A stretch of 64,000 nucleotides of DNA from Maricaulis sp. (GCF_030149425.1 NZ_JASBRQ010000053.1:91005-155004); one strand, 5' to 3'. Shown: positions 48,210 through 57,203, counted from the stretch's first letter. The notes: generated by a model from the letters alone, not told the origin. Numbers and translations are program-made.

Positions 48210-48284
48210 TGGCAGTCCCTAGGGGAATCGAACCCCTCTTTCCAGGTTGAAAACCTGGCGTCCTAACCGATAGACGAAGGGACC
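48210..48284 (-). tRNA. tRNA-Glu (anticodon TTC)
   Basis: On the minus strand GGTCCCT pairs with AGGGACT, the anticodon stem CCAGG/CCTGG encloses TTTTCAA (anticodon TTC), the T-arm is GAGGG-GTTCGAT-TCCCCT-like, and CCA is encoded. Length is 75. Confidence 0.97.
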
Positions 48285-48355
48285 GCATCGATGTGAGGCC
48301 GGTGATATAAAAAAGTTGTTCGGGCCTTGCAAGCGCTTGAGCTGAAAAAAGCACA

Positions 48356-50164
48356 TCAATTCGCAGGTGCGATGTCCTCGATTTGCAGTTGAACGCTCTC
48401 GCGGCCTTGCCAGGCATTGATTTTCAGCCGTCCGGCAATGTGCAGTCGCTGATCACTCGCCCGCAGCAAAGCCTCTCCTGCAGGCAGATCGGCGAGGCGG
48501 AAACCGATCGCAGCCACCCGGGCACCGTCGGATCCCTCGAGGCTGGCGCGAACATGGTCGCTGCCGACGCGCTTGGCATAGGTCACCCGGACATCGGGCA
48601 TGACAAAGCGCGGCTCCGGATTGCCCTGACCGAACGGCCCAAGGGTTTCGATACTGCGGCAAAGATCCAGCGTCGCCGCGGCTGGGCTCAAAATGCCGTC
48701 AATCCAGCGCGTGCGGGCGTCTTCCGCGGCCGCCAGCTCCGGCGCCAGCCGGGCATCGAGAAATTCAATCAGTGCATTAATCGCGTCCGGATTGACGGTG
48801 AGCCCGCCGGCCATGGCGTGTCCACCTCCGGAGAGCAGCAGACCGGCTTCGCGAGCGGCCGCGATGGCGCCGCCCAGATTGACACCCGGCACTGAGCGCC
48901 CCGATCCCTTGCCCACTGCAGGCTGGGCGTCGCGATCGATGCCAATGACGATGGACGGTTTGTCGAAGCGTTCCTTGATACGCCCGGCTACGACGCCGAT
49001 GACACCGGGGTGCCATCCCTCTCCTGCCGCGACCAGAACAGCGCGGTCAGCCCCCTGGCGTTCGACCTGGGCAATCGCGGCATCCAGCACCTCAGCCTCA
49101 ATGGCGCGCCGTTCCGTATTGGAGAGGTCAAGACGACGAGCGTGGCGGGTGGCATCCTCGCTGCTGTCGGTGGTCAATAGCTGCACGCCGAGATCGGCCT
49201 GACCAACACGGCCGCCGGCATTGATGCGCGGTCCGAGCAGAAAACCGGCGTGGTAGACACTGGCCGGCTCCGATATGCCGGCGATTTCAGCCAGGGCCGC
49301 CAGACCGGTCTGGTCCCAGCGACTCATCACTTTCAGGCCTTGCGCAACAATCGCCCGGTTGATGCCGGTCAAGGGCACAACGTCACAGACCGTTCCCAAG
49401 GCGGCCAGGTCGGCAAAGGCCAGCAAGTCGGGGGCATTGGATTGATCGATATGGCCACGGCGGCGGCCTTCGCGGTTAAGCGCGGCCAGCAGGATGTAGG
49501 TCACCCCGGCCGCGGCCATATGCCCGCAATCGGACTGATCGTCCGGTCGATTGGGATTGACCAGAGCCGCTGAAGGCGGAAATGCCCCGTCCATCAAATG
49601 GTGATCAACGACAATAACCTCGAGACCGATCCCGGCCGCTGCCTCCAGCGCGCTGTGCGCGGCCGCGCCGCAATCCACCGTAATGACGAGCTCTACCCCG
49701 TCCTGGTGCAGCCGCTCGAAAGCCGCGATGTTCGGCCCATAGCCTTCCTCGATCCGGTCCGGAACGTAATGGCGGGGCGCGGCGCCCTGCGTGCGCATCC
49801 AGCGGATCAACTGCGCCGCCGAGGTCGCCCCGTCGACATCATAATCGGCGAAAACAGCAATCGAACGCTTGGCCTCCAGCGCGTCCCACAGGAGGCTGGC
49901 GGCCTTGTCCATATCGGCAAAGCTGGACGGGTCGGGGAAATAGTCCTTCAGCCTGGGCGTCAGGAAGCGGGCCGCATCATCCGGCCCGATGCCCCGGGCG
50001 ACGATGAGGCGCGCCAACACATCCTCGATGCGCTGCTCGCGCACGATACGGCTGACATCATCTTCCGAACCGGTGCGCAGGCGCCAGGACTTCCCCAACA
50101 GGGAAGCAGAGACGCCCAATAGCGGGGCGTCCTGCGACTGGTCCATCTCGAGGGTGTCGTCCAC
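48356..50164 (-). CDS. recJ: Single-stranded-DNA-specific exonuclease RecJ
   Basis: A 602-residue 5'-3' exonuclease of the DHH family acting in recombination and mismatch repair. FADYDVDGATSAAQL, VITVDCGAAAHSALEAA and VIVVDHHLMDG are the metal-binding DHH motifs, and LLSGGGHAMAGGLTV is the DHHA1 motif; a C-terminal OB domain follows. The start may be the ATG at 50164 or six codons later. It follows glpX with no gap. Confidence 0.96.
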   Translation of the reverse strand: MDDTLEMDQSQDAPLLGVSASLLGKSWRLRTGSEDDVSRIVREQRIEDVLARLIVARGIGPDDAARFLTPRLKDYFPDPSSFADMDKAASLLWDALEAKRSIAVFADYDVDGATSAAQLIRWMRTQGAAPRHYVPDRIEEGYGPNIAAFERLHQDGVELVITVDCGAAAHSALEAAAGIGLEVIVVDHHLMDGAFPPSAALVNPNRPDDQSDCGHMAAAGVTYILLAALNREGRRRGHIDQSNAPDLLAFADLAALGTVCDVVPLTGINRAIVAQGLKVMSRWDQTGLAALAEIAGISEPASVYHAGFLLGPRINAGGRVGQADLGVQLLTTDSSEDATRHARRLDLSNTERRAIEAEVLDAAIAQVERQGADRAVLVAAGEGWHPGVIGVVAGRIKERFDKPSIVIGIDRDAQPAVGKGSGRSVPGVNLGGAIAAAREAGLLLSGGGHAMAGGLTVNPDAINALIEFLDARLAPELAAAEDARTRWIDGILSPAAATLDLCRSIETLGPFGQGNPEPRFVMPDVRVTYAKRVGSDHVRASLEGSDGARVAAIGFRLADLPAGEALLRASDQRLHIAGRLKINAWQGRESVQLQIEDIAPAN

Positions 50165-50165
50165 C

Positions 50166-51122
50166 TCAGCCCAGCGGACGATCGGTCCGGATACGGCGCA
50201 CGGAGTTATCCGTGCTGTCGAGCAGCAGCGTTTCCGTGGTCACCAGAGAGCCGGATTTGGACACGCCATCGACGAGATCACCGGCGGTTACGCCCGTGGC
50301 CACGAAGAGGCACTCCATCGATGCCAGCTCGGTGAGGTCGTATTTGCGATCAAGATCCGTCACGCCGACCCGGGCCGCACGGGCACGCTCATCATCATTG
50401 CGGAAGAACAGGCGGGCCTGCATCTGACCACCAATACAGCGCAGCGCCGAAGCGGCGAGCACGCCCTCAGGCGCCCCGCCCTGGCCGATATACATGTCGA
50501 CCTGGGTACCGAGACCGGAAACGCCCATAGCACCAGCGACATCGCCATCGGAAATCATCCGGACCCGGGCGCCCGCAGCCTTGACGCCATCAATGATATA
50601 CTGGTGACGTTCGCGCTCGAGCACACAGACAGTGATCTCGGACGGCGACACACCTTTGGCCTTGGCCAGATTGATGACGTTCTCTTCCGGATTGGCGTCG
50701 ATATCGACAACGCCGGCAGGCAGGCCCGGCCCAACCGCAATCTTGTCCATATAGGTATCCGGCGCGTGCAACAGGCCGCCACGCGGGCTCAGGGACAGCA
50801 CAGCCAGTGCGTTCGGCATGTTTTTCGCCGTCAGCGTGGTCCCCTCCAGCGGGTCCAGCGCGATATCAATGGCCGGGCCCTCACCGGTTCCGACTTCCTC
50901 ACCGATGAACAGCATCGGCGCTTCGTCGCGCTCGCCCTCACCGATGACGATGCGGCCTTTCATGGCCATGGCATTGAGCCCGGTGCGCAGCGCGTCAACA
51001 GCTGCCTGGTCTGCCGATTCCTTTTCGCCACGGCCGATCCAGTCATAAGCGGCGATCGCCGCAGCTTCAGCGGCGCGCACAGCGCCCATAGCCAGATTGC
51101 TCAGCGATTGCGTATCGCTCAT
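50166..51122 (-). CDS. glpX: Class II fructose-1,6-bisphosphatase GlpX
   Basis: A 318-residue phosphatase for gluconeogenesis. GEGERDEAPMLFIGEEVGTGEGPAIDIALDPLEGTT is the metal and substrate signature. GAGGGAGAC precedes the ATG. A perfect LacI/GntR-like palindrome lies 45-58 bases before the start on a promoter-like element. recJ follows directly and is probably co-transcribed. Confidence 0.96.
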   Translation of the reverse strand: MSDTQSLSNLAMGAVRAAEAAAIAAYDWIGRGEKESADQAAVDALRTGLNAMAMKGRIVIGEGERDEAPMLFIGEEVGTGEGPAIDIALDPLEGTTLTAKNMPNALAVLSLSPRGGLLHAPDTYMDKIAVGPGLPAGVVDIDANPEENVINLAKAKGVSPSEITVCVLERERHQYIIDGVKAAGARVRMISDGDVAGAMGVSGLGTQVDMYIGQGGAPEGVLAASALRCIGGQMQARLFFRNDDERARAARVGVTDLDRKYDLTELASMECLFVATGVTAGDLVDGVSKSGSLVTTETLLLDSTDNSVRRIRTDRPLG

Positions 51123-51165
51123 CTCGGATGTCTCCCTCTTGCGGCGAACGCGCCGCCCTTAACTG

Positions 51166-51180
51166 ATGTTACCGGTAACA
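51166..51180 (-). promoter_or_regulatory. Operator-like palindrome on the glpX promoter
   Basis: TGTTACCGGTAACA (51167-51180) is a perfect 14-base palindrome of the LacI-family type with a central CG, resembling the E. coli gluconate repressor site. On the glpX strand a -10-like TAACAT (51171-51166) overlaps it, with TTGAAC as -35 at 51195-51190 (18-base spacer). Confidence 0.65.
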
Positions 51181-51191
51181 GGCGTTCCGGT

Positions 51192-51521
51192 TCAATCCCC
51201 TTGCGGCGGTGTTGTGCGGGCCTGGCCATTGCGAAGAAACTCCTCCGTATCGGCTCCCGCCTCATCGTCGAGTTCTTCGGATTCGGCAATCAGCGCATCG
51301 CGCTGCTCGAGCACTTCAATCATGCGCACATTCATATGGCTGCGGATGATCGGGCTCGACTCATAGACCGGGACACTCACCGGCGCGGCGCCCTCGCCTT
51401 GACGCTCCAGGCGGCGCTCTTCGATCCACTCGGCATTGGAGCCTTCAATAACGGGCATATCGAGTGTCGAGCAGCCGGCAAGCACGACCGAAAAAATGCT
51501 GAAAACAGGCACGAACTTCAT
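51192..51521 (-). CDS. Putative lipoprotein, 109 residues
   Basis: The N-terminus MKFVPVFSIFSVVLAGCSTL is a lipoprotein signal with lipobox LAGC. The mature part is short, charged and partly helical (HMNVRMIEVLEQRDALIAESEELDDEA) with an acidic tail. GAGGAGATATC precedes ATG 51521. I do not recognise a family. It diverges from the PHA synthase gene. Confidence 0.8.
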   Translation of the reverse strand: MKFVPVFSIFSVVLAGCSTLDMPVIEGSNAEWIEERRLERQGEGAAPVSVPVYESSPIIRSHMNVRMIEVLEQRDALIAESEELDDEAGADTEEFLRNGQARTTPPQGD

Positions 51522-51606
51522 GATATCTCCTCGCGCGAGGCGCGTGTTTCTGCTTTCTATACGCTCGTGACCGCGCATACCACTCCCTCTGCAGAAGGAT
51601 TTGCTC

Positions 51607-53487
51607 ATGAGCAAGACGGACTCCACCGATAATGGCAATGGCCAGGGTCCCAGCTGGACGGATCTGACCGAGAAGGACATGGAAACCCTCGACCAGGTGT
51701 CGCGCAATCTCATGCAGGCCTCACTGAAATCTCAGAAGCTGATGTCTGATGTGATGGCCAAGGCACTGGAAGGCGACCCGGTCATGCCGCAAGCCGACCC
51801 GTTTCATTCTGCACCGGAATTTGGCGAAGTCTGGACCGAGATCGTCTCGCACCCTGAACTGGTCATGCAGGCACAGGCCGATTTGATGAAGGGCTATCTC
51901 GATCTGTGGACCAATACGACCAAACGTGTCGTCACCGGGGATGTGGATCCCGCGATCAAGCCGGAACCCGGCGATAAACGCTGGCGCTCCAAGGACTGGA
52001 GCGAGAACCCGGTCTTCGATGCGATCAAACAGTCCTATCTGCTCAATCAGCATTTCTTGATGGGGCTCGTACGCGGGGTCGACGGCGTTGACGAGCGGAC
52101 CAAGCGAAAAGTCGAATTTCTCACCAAGCAGATGACAGACGCGCTGGCGCCAACCAATTTTGCGCTGACCAATCCGGACGTTCTGCGCGAGACCATGCAG
52201 AGCCGGGGTGAAAACCTTACCCGCGGGCTCAAGCACCTCATGGCGGATCTGGAAAAGGGCAAGGGACGCCTCGCCCTGACCCAGACCGATATGGAAGGCT
52301 TCAAGGTGGGTGAGGATATCGCCACGACCGCGGGCAAGGTCGTGTTCCAGAACGATATCATCGAGCTGATCCAGTACGAGCCGACCACCGAGACGGTGAA
52401 ACAGCGCCCGCTGCTGATCGCGCCGCCCTGGATCAATAAATACTACATCCTCGATCTGCGCGAAAAGAACTCGATGGTGCGCTGGCTGACCAAGCAGGGC
52501 TTTACCGTCTTCCTCATCTCCTGGGTCAATCCGGGCCCGGAGCTCAAGGACAAGACTTTCGAAGACTACATGCATGAAGGCCTCTTCGCTGCGATTGACG
52601 CGATCGAGGAAGCGACCGGGGAAACCTCGGTAAACACGGTGGGCTATTGTGTCGGCGGGACCATGCTGGCCTCGGCCCTGGCCTATCTGGAAGCCACGGG
52701 CAAGCCCGAGCGCATTGCCTCTGCCACCTTCTTTGCCGCCCAGACCGATTTCGAACTGGCCGGCGATCTCCTGCTCTTCATCGATGATGAATGGATGAAG
52801 GAGATCGAGCGCCTGATGGACGCCCAGGGCGGCGTGCTCGACGGTCGGACCATGGCGGACACGTTCAACCTGCTCCGGTCAAACGATCTGGTGTGGTCCT
52901 TCACCATCAATAACTACCTGCTCGGTCGACAGCCGCAGGCCTTTGATCTGTTGTTCTGGAATGCCGACCAGACGCGCATGCCCAAGGCGCTGCACCTTTG
53001 GTATCTAGACAACATGTACAAGAATAACCGCCTCTCGAAGGGCGAGCTGAGCATGGATAATGTCAAGCTTGACCTCGGCGCAGTGAAGACCCCCATCTAC
53101 ATGCAGGCCTCGCGCGATGATCACATCGCGCCCTACCCTTCCGTCTACAAAGGCGCCAAGCGCTTTGGCGGCCCGGTGCGCTTCATGATGGCCGGTTCGG
53201 GCCATATCGCCGGAGTGATCAACCATCCCGATGCCAATAAATACCAGCACTGGACCAATGACGCCCTGCCCGACACGGTGGATGAATGGATCGCCGATGC
53301 TGAGGAACACCCCGGCTCCTGGTGGCTCGACTGGCGTGGCTGGCTCTATGAACGCTCCGGCGAGAACGTTCCCGCGCGGGTTCCCGGTGACGGCAATCTC
53401 GCTGTCATTCGCAAAGCACCGGGCGAGAATGTTCTGGTCCGTTCCGATGCTCCCGCGGGCAATAAACAGGCGGAACCGGCGGAGTAA
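51607..53487 (+). CDS. phaC: Class I poly(3-hydroxyalkanoate) synthase
   Basis: A 626-residue synthase polymerising 3-hydroxyacyl-CoA into PHA granules. The lipase-like box GYCVGGTM (around residue 347) holds the catalytic cysteine; the aspartate in SRDDHIAPY and the histidine in GSGHIAGVINHP complete the triad. LLIAPPWINKYYILDL is a PhaC signature. I start at ATG 51607, spaced from AAGGA; a TTG two codons earlier is possible. A hairpin follows the gene. Confidence 0.96.
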   Translation: MSKTDSTDNGNGQGPSWTDLTEKDMETLDQVSRNLMQASLKSQKLMSDVMAKALEGDPVMPQADPFHSAPEFGEVWTEIVSHPELVMQAQADLMKGYLDLWTNTTKRVVTGDVDPAIKPEPGDKRWRSKDWSENPVFDAIKQSYLLNQHFLMGLVRGVDGVDERTKRKVEFLTKQMTDALAPTNFALTNPDVLRETMQSRGENLTRGLKHLMADLEKGKGRLALTQTDMEGFKVGEDIATTAGKVVFQNDIIELIQYEPTTETVKQRPLLIAPPWINKYYILDLREKNSMVRWLTKQGFTVFLISWVNPGPELKDKTFEDYMHEGLFAAIDAIEEATGETSVNTVGYCVGGTMLASALAYLEATGKPERIASATFFAAQTDFELAGDLLLFIDDEWMKEIERLMDAQGGVLDGRTMADTFNLLRSNDLVWSFTINNYLLGRQPQAFDLLFWNADQTRMPKALHLWYLDNMYKNNRLSKGELSMDNVKLDLGAVKTPIYMQASRDDHIAPYPSVYKGAKRFGGPVRFMMAGSGHIAGVINHPDANKYQHWTNDALPDTVDEWIADAEEHPGSWWLDWRGWLYERSGENVPARVPGDGNLAVIRKAPGENVLVRSDAPAGNKQAEPAE

Positions 53488-53505
53488 TACGCGTCATTTC
53501 GGTTG

Positions 53506-53535
53506 GCGGGACAGGCGCATGCCCTGTCCCGCTTT
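53506..53535 (+). terminator. Rho-independent-like terminator after phaC
   Basis: GCGGGACAGG and CCTGTCCCGC form a perfect 10-base stem with a 7-base loop, followed by TTTC, 18 bases after the phaC stop. It separates phaC from the BlaI-type operon. Confidence 0.6.
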
Positions 53536-53542
53536 CAATCCT

Positions 53543-53556
53543 ACTAATTTGTTAGT
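53543..53556 (+). promoter_or_regulatory. BlaI-type operator, upstream copy
   Basis: ACTAA-TTTG-TTAGT is a perfect palindrome with 5-base arms. The same pattern recurs at 53595, 52 bases away centre to centre, about five helical turns. It lies in the promoter region of the blaI-like gene. Confidence 0.75.
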
Positions 53557-53594
53557 TGATTGATCGGGGCCTTTCGCTAGGTTCAGATTGAACA

Positions 53595-53608
53595 ACTAAG
53601 GAATTAGT
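53595..53608 (+). promoter_or_regulatory. BlaI-type operator, downstream copy over the ribosome binding site
   Basis: ACTAA-GGAA-TTAGT has the same arms as the upstream copy and ends 2 bases before the ATG; its centre AAGGAA is also the ribosome binding site. This position suits autorepression. Confidence 0.75.
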
Positions 53609-53610
53609 CG

Positions 53611-54009
53611 ATGCCGCGACCTGCCTCGCCTCAACTGACCGACGCCGAGCAGCGTATTATGGATGTGCTCTGGGAACGCGGCGAAGCCAGCGTACGCCAG
53701 CTTACCGAGGCTCTCGAAGCCGCTCACGGGCTGGCTTACACCACGGTTCTGACCACGGTGCGCATCATGGCGGAGAAAGGCCATGTCACCTTCCGCAAGG
53801 ATGGCCGGGCGCATATCTACGCGCCGGCCGTCTCGCGCAGCGGGGCTCAGAAATCCGCCCTCGGCCGGCTGGTCGACAATCTGTTCTCCGGCTCACCCCA
53901 GGCCCTCGCCCAGCATTTGATCGAGGATGAAAAACTCAGCCTGGATGATATCGAGGCCTTGCGCGCCCATCTGATCGAGCAGCAAGGCCGCAAGGAGGAT
54001 GGCAAATGA
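53611..54009 (+). CDS. BlaI/MecI/CopY family transcriptional repressor
   Basis: A 132-residue winged-helix repressor: LTDAEQRIMDVLWERGEASVRQLTEALEA and LAYTTVLTTVRIMAEKGHVTFRKDGRAHIYAPAVSR form the DNA-binding domain, and the rest is the dimer helix region. BlaI-type repressors are cut after a signal from the partner M56 protease. The stop overlaps the protease start (ATGA). Two ACTAA-N4-TTAGT sites lie just upstream. Confidence 0.95.
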   Translation: MPRPASPQLTDAEQRIMDVLWERGEASVRQLTEALEAAHGLAYTTVLTTVRIMAEKGHVTFRKDGRAHIYAPAVSRSGAQKSALGRLVDNLFSGSPQALAQHLIEDEKLSLDDIEALRAHLIEQQGRKEDGK

Positions 54010-55646
54010 GCGACATCCTGCTTCCCGCTGCCGGATCCGGACTCCTGGCTTCGCTCGCCATGACCGGGCTGCTGATCGGCTATGACCGGTTCGCCCCGGC
54101 CAGCCATGTCCAGCAGCGCCACGATTTTGCCCTCGCAGCCCTTTTGACCGGTCCGCTGGTTTTCCTGATCGCGTTGATGCCGCGCTCGATCGAGTTCCTG
54201 CCGCGACACATCGATACGGTAAGCGCAGCCATTCCCGCCACGGCCGGTGTGGCCTACCGGCCCGGCGATCTGGCAACGGCGCAGCCTGGCCTTGATCTGT
54301 CCGCCTGGATTGCGCCTGGTCTGTTGGCTTTGTGGGCCGCTGTCAGCCTCGCCTTGCTGATTGTCCTCGGACGCGATCTTTACAGCCTGCGGCGCCTGCT
54401 GGTTCGCAGTGAAGAGACAGTGATCGGCCGGATTTCCACTCTCTCGCACACGGTTGAGACCCGTCTGTCGGCCGATGTTCCAGAGCCGATGCTGGCGGGC
54501 TATCTGCGCCCCGTCGTCTATCTGCCGCAGGACTATGACAGCGAGGCGCCCGGTAGCCGCGCCGTGCTGGAACACGAAATCGCCCACCTGCAACGTCGCG
54601 ACACCTGGACCGTGCTGGTCGAGCGCGTCATGGCCGCGGTGTTCTGGTGGCTGGTGCCGGTTTTTCTTCTGCGTCCCATTTTGAGCAAGAGCCGGGAAAG
54701 CCTGTGTGATCGTTACGCCGCCGAGCAAACCGGCGAACCGCTGGTCATGGCTCACGCCCTGCTCGACGCCGCCGAACGCCAGGTGCGCGGCCCGGCCCTG
54801 GCGCTGGCGATTGCCGGGCGCCGCACGGCGCTGTCCCAGCGCATCCAATACCTCGCAGCCCTCAAACCCTCCTCCAACAAGGCAGTGCTCATGAAACTTC
54901 CCCTTATCCTTCCGGCCCTGGCCGCCCTGGCCCTGGTCGCGACCCCGCGCGTTGGCGCTGCGATCGAGATTGACCCCGACCGGCTCGACAAGCTGGCCGA
55001 TTTCACCGGCGCGATCGCCAGCTCCGGCTCTGCGTCGCGGCTGATCGATGCGGTCGAGCGCGGCGACATGCAAAGCCTCGATCGGCTGCTGGAACAGGGC
55101 ATGGATCCCGACAGCGTTTCCCCGGGCGATGGCACGGCGCTGATTGCCGCGGTGCGCATGCGCCGGGACGGCATGGTCGATCGCCTGCTGGAAGCGGGAG
55201 CCAACCCGAACCTCGCCAGCCGCGGCGATGGCAGCGCGCTGATCGAAGCCGCCCGCCAAGGCAATATGCGCCTGCTCACGACCCTGCTGGAAGCCGGCGC
55301 CAATCCGGACCTGATTGCCCCGGGAGATGGAACCGCCCTGATCCAGGCCGCCGCCGGCAATCATCTCGATGTCGCCGCCAGACTGCTTGAGGCCGGTGCC
55401 GATACAAACGGCTTTGCCCCGGCAGATGAAACCCCACTGATCAATGCGGCCCGGCGCGGCCATGTCGAAATGGCTGAACTGCTGCTGGAGGCCGGTGCTG
55501 ATCTGTCTTTGACTGTCCCGGCGACCGACCGGCGCGGCGATGCCATCTATCGCTCGGCGTTGAGCGAAGCGCAGCGGCATAATCAGCGCGGAATGCTGCG
55601 CTGGCTTGAAGAACACGGCGCGGCACACCGTCCGCCGACCCGCTAA
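54006..55646 (+). CDS. M56 (BlaR1-like) membrane metalloprotease with a C-terminal ankyrin-repeat domain
   Basis: A 546-residue protein. Residues ~1-315 are a BlaR1-type membrane part with the zinc motif HEIAH at 190-194, SRESLCDRYAAEQTGEP as the third-ligand region, and a membrane segment at ~296-318 (MKLPLILPALAALALVATPR). In place of the penicillin-sensor domain it carries about six ankyrin repeats (~335-545; for example LLEAGANPNLASRGDGSALIEAARQGNM), expected on the periplasmic side. It overlaps the repressor gene and precedes a serine hydrolase. The inducer is unknown. The ATG at 54891 is in frame and internal. Confidence 0.9.
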   Translation: MSDILLPAAGSGLLASLAMTGLLIGYDRFAPASHVQQRHDFALAALLTGPLVFLIALMPRSIEFLPRHIDTVSAAIPATAGVAYRPGDLATAQPGLDLSAWIAPGLLALWAAVSLALLIVLGRDLYSLRRLLVRSEETVIGRISTLSHTVETRLSADVPEPMLAGYLRPVVYLPQDYDSEAPGSRAVLEHEIAHLQRRDTWTVLVERVMAAVFWWLVPVFLLRPILSKSRESLCDRYAAEQTGEPLVMAHALLDAAERQVRGPALALAIAGRRTALSQRIQYLAALKPSSNKAVLMKLPLILPALAALALVATPRVGAAIEIDPDRLDKLADFTGAIASSGSASRLIDAVERGDMQSLDRLLEQGMDPDSVSPGDGTALIAAVRMRRDGMVDRLLEAGANPNLASRGDGSALIEAARQGNMRLLTTLLEAGANPDLIAPGDGTALIQAAAGNHLDVAARLLEAGADTNGFAPADETPLINAARRGHVEMAELLLEAGADLSLTVPATDRRGDAIYRSALSEAQRHNQRGMLRWLEEHGAAHRPPTR

Positions 55647-55672
55647 CACCCCTACACATCAGGAGTAATTCC

Positions 55673-57190
55673 ATGACTTTTTCTAACTGTCTGGCGAGCA
55701 CCGCGCTCGCCGGGATGGCCGCGCTCACCCTGAATTCCGGTGTCCTCGCCCAAAACAACCCCGCCGATTTCAGCGACCAATTGCGCGACCGCTACACCGT
55801 CGGCACGGTAATCGAGCGCCACACCCTGGCCGAGCGCATGGCGGCCCATAACGTGCCCGGCATGGCCATCGCGATCCTTGAAGACGGCGAGGTTGTTTAT
55901 GCCGCTGGCTTTGGCACGGCCCGGGCCGGCTCGGATCTGCCGATCACGGCCGACAGCGTCTTTTCCGCCGGCTCGGTCAGCAAGATCGCCACTGCCGCCA
56001 TGGTCCTGGCTCTGCAGGCCGAGGGTCGTATCGATATTGACCAACCGGTCAGCACCTATCTGACCCGCTGGGCACTGGCCGATCAGCCCGAATATGACGA
56101 GGACCAGGTCACCCTGCGCACCATCCTCTCGCATACAGCCGGCTTCAACCTGCACGGCTTTCCCGATTTCCAGCCCGGCCAGCCTATGCCGAGCCGGATT
56201 GAAACCCTCAACGGCACCGGGCCCGCGCGCCAGGGTGCCCTGACCCTGCTGGCAGCGCCGGGAAGCGGGTATCGCTATTCCGGCGGTGGCTACACGCTCG
56301 CGGAACAGGTCATCGCGGACCGGCTTGAAACCGGGTTCGAAGAAGCCGCCCAATCCGTTTTGTTTGAGCCGCTGGGCATGCACCGGACCACATTTGCCAA
56401 TCCGCTGCCCGAGGGTCATGGCGATATCGCCTATGCCCACGGTCGAGATGGCGCCCCGGCCGCCTTGCCCCGCGGTTATGAGGCCATGGCCGAGTTGGCC
56501 GCATCCGGCATGTGGACCAGTGCCAATGACCTCGGGGCGCTCGTCGTCGCGCTGATCGAGAGCTATCGCAGCCCGGATGGATTCCTACCGCAGGACCTGG
56601 CCACGGACATGATGACCAAGGTCTCACCCAGCGAACACGGCCTCGGCCCGCGCCTTTCGGGCGCAGGCGCCGGCCTCTTTTTTCATCATGGCGGCGCCAA
56701 TAACTCCTATCAGACCTGGATCGAGGGTCATCTGGCCACCGGCGACGGGCTGGTCGTGCTGACCAATGGCTCGCGCGGGAGTGCGCTTTACACCGAGATC
56801 CGCAATGCGGTGGCCGATACCATGGACTGGGAGATCAACACGCCGGTCTATTTGCCCGCGCTCAACCTCCCGGCAGCGCAGCTGCAAAGCTATACCGGGA
56901 CCTATGCAGTTGATGCAGACTTCCCCCGCGATCAGCGCGAGCAGGTGATCAACGGGTTTTTCGACCAGGGCCTGATCGTCTCCATGCAAGAGGGCGAACT
57001 CGTCCTGGCGCGGGAAGGCAGCGACCAGACGATCGAGCTTATCGCGACCGCGCCCAATCGTTTCCTGATCACAGCATTTAATCTGCGCGACGGGATCGCA
57101 GAGGTGGAATTTCACCGCGACGCCTTCGGGCAGAGCGGCGCGATGACCCTGCACATGCCCAATGCACGATCGCGCTACGAACGACAGTAG
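55673..57190 (+). CDS. Beta-lactamase-fold (class C/PBP-type) serine hydrolase
   Basis: A 505-residue exported protein; the N-terminal ~30 residues form a signal peptide ending LAQ. The SxxK motif is SVSK (in FSAGSVSKIATAAMVL), YSGGGY is the Tyr motif with Gly in place of Asn, and FFHHGGANN is the third HxG-type motif. A C-terminal lipocalin-like domain (YTGTYAVDADFP) follows. It may be an esterase, a D-amino-peptidase or a beta-lactamase relative. It lies 26 bases after the M56 gene and is probably the regulated output. Confidence 0.91.
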   Translation: MTFSNCLASTALAGMAALTLNSGVLAQNNPADFSDQLRDRYTVGTVIERHTLAERMAAHNVPGMAIAILEDGEVVYAAGFGTARAGSDLPITADSVFSAGSVSKIATAAMVLALQAEGRIDIDQPVSTYLTRWALADQPEYDEDQVTLRTILSHTAGFNLHGFPDFQPGQPMPSRIETLNGTGPARQGALTLLAAPGSGYRYSGGGYTLAEQVIADRLETGFEEAAQSVLFEPLGMHRTTFANPLPEGHGDIAYAHGRDGAPAALPRGYEAMAELAASGMWTSANDLGALVVALIESYRSPDGFLPQDLATDMMTKVSPSEHGLGPRLSGAGAGLFFHHGGANNSYQTWIEGHLATGDGLVVLTNGSRGSALYTEIRNAVADTMDWEINTPVYLPALNLPAAQLQSYTGTYAVDADFPRDQREQVINGFFDQGLIVSMQEGELVLAREGSDQTIELIATAPNRFLITAFNLRDGIAEVEFHRDAFGQSGAMTLHMPNARSRYERQ

Positions 57191-57203
57191 GTGTTGCTCT
57201 AAT

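Noticed and set aside
49989-51632. A 547-codon plus-strand open frame.
   Set aside because: It runs antisense across recJ, glpX and the lipoprotein gene, all of which are clear genes.
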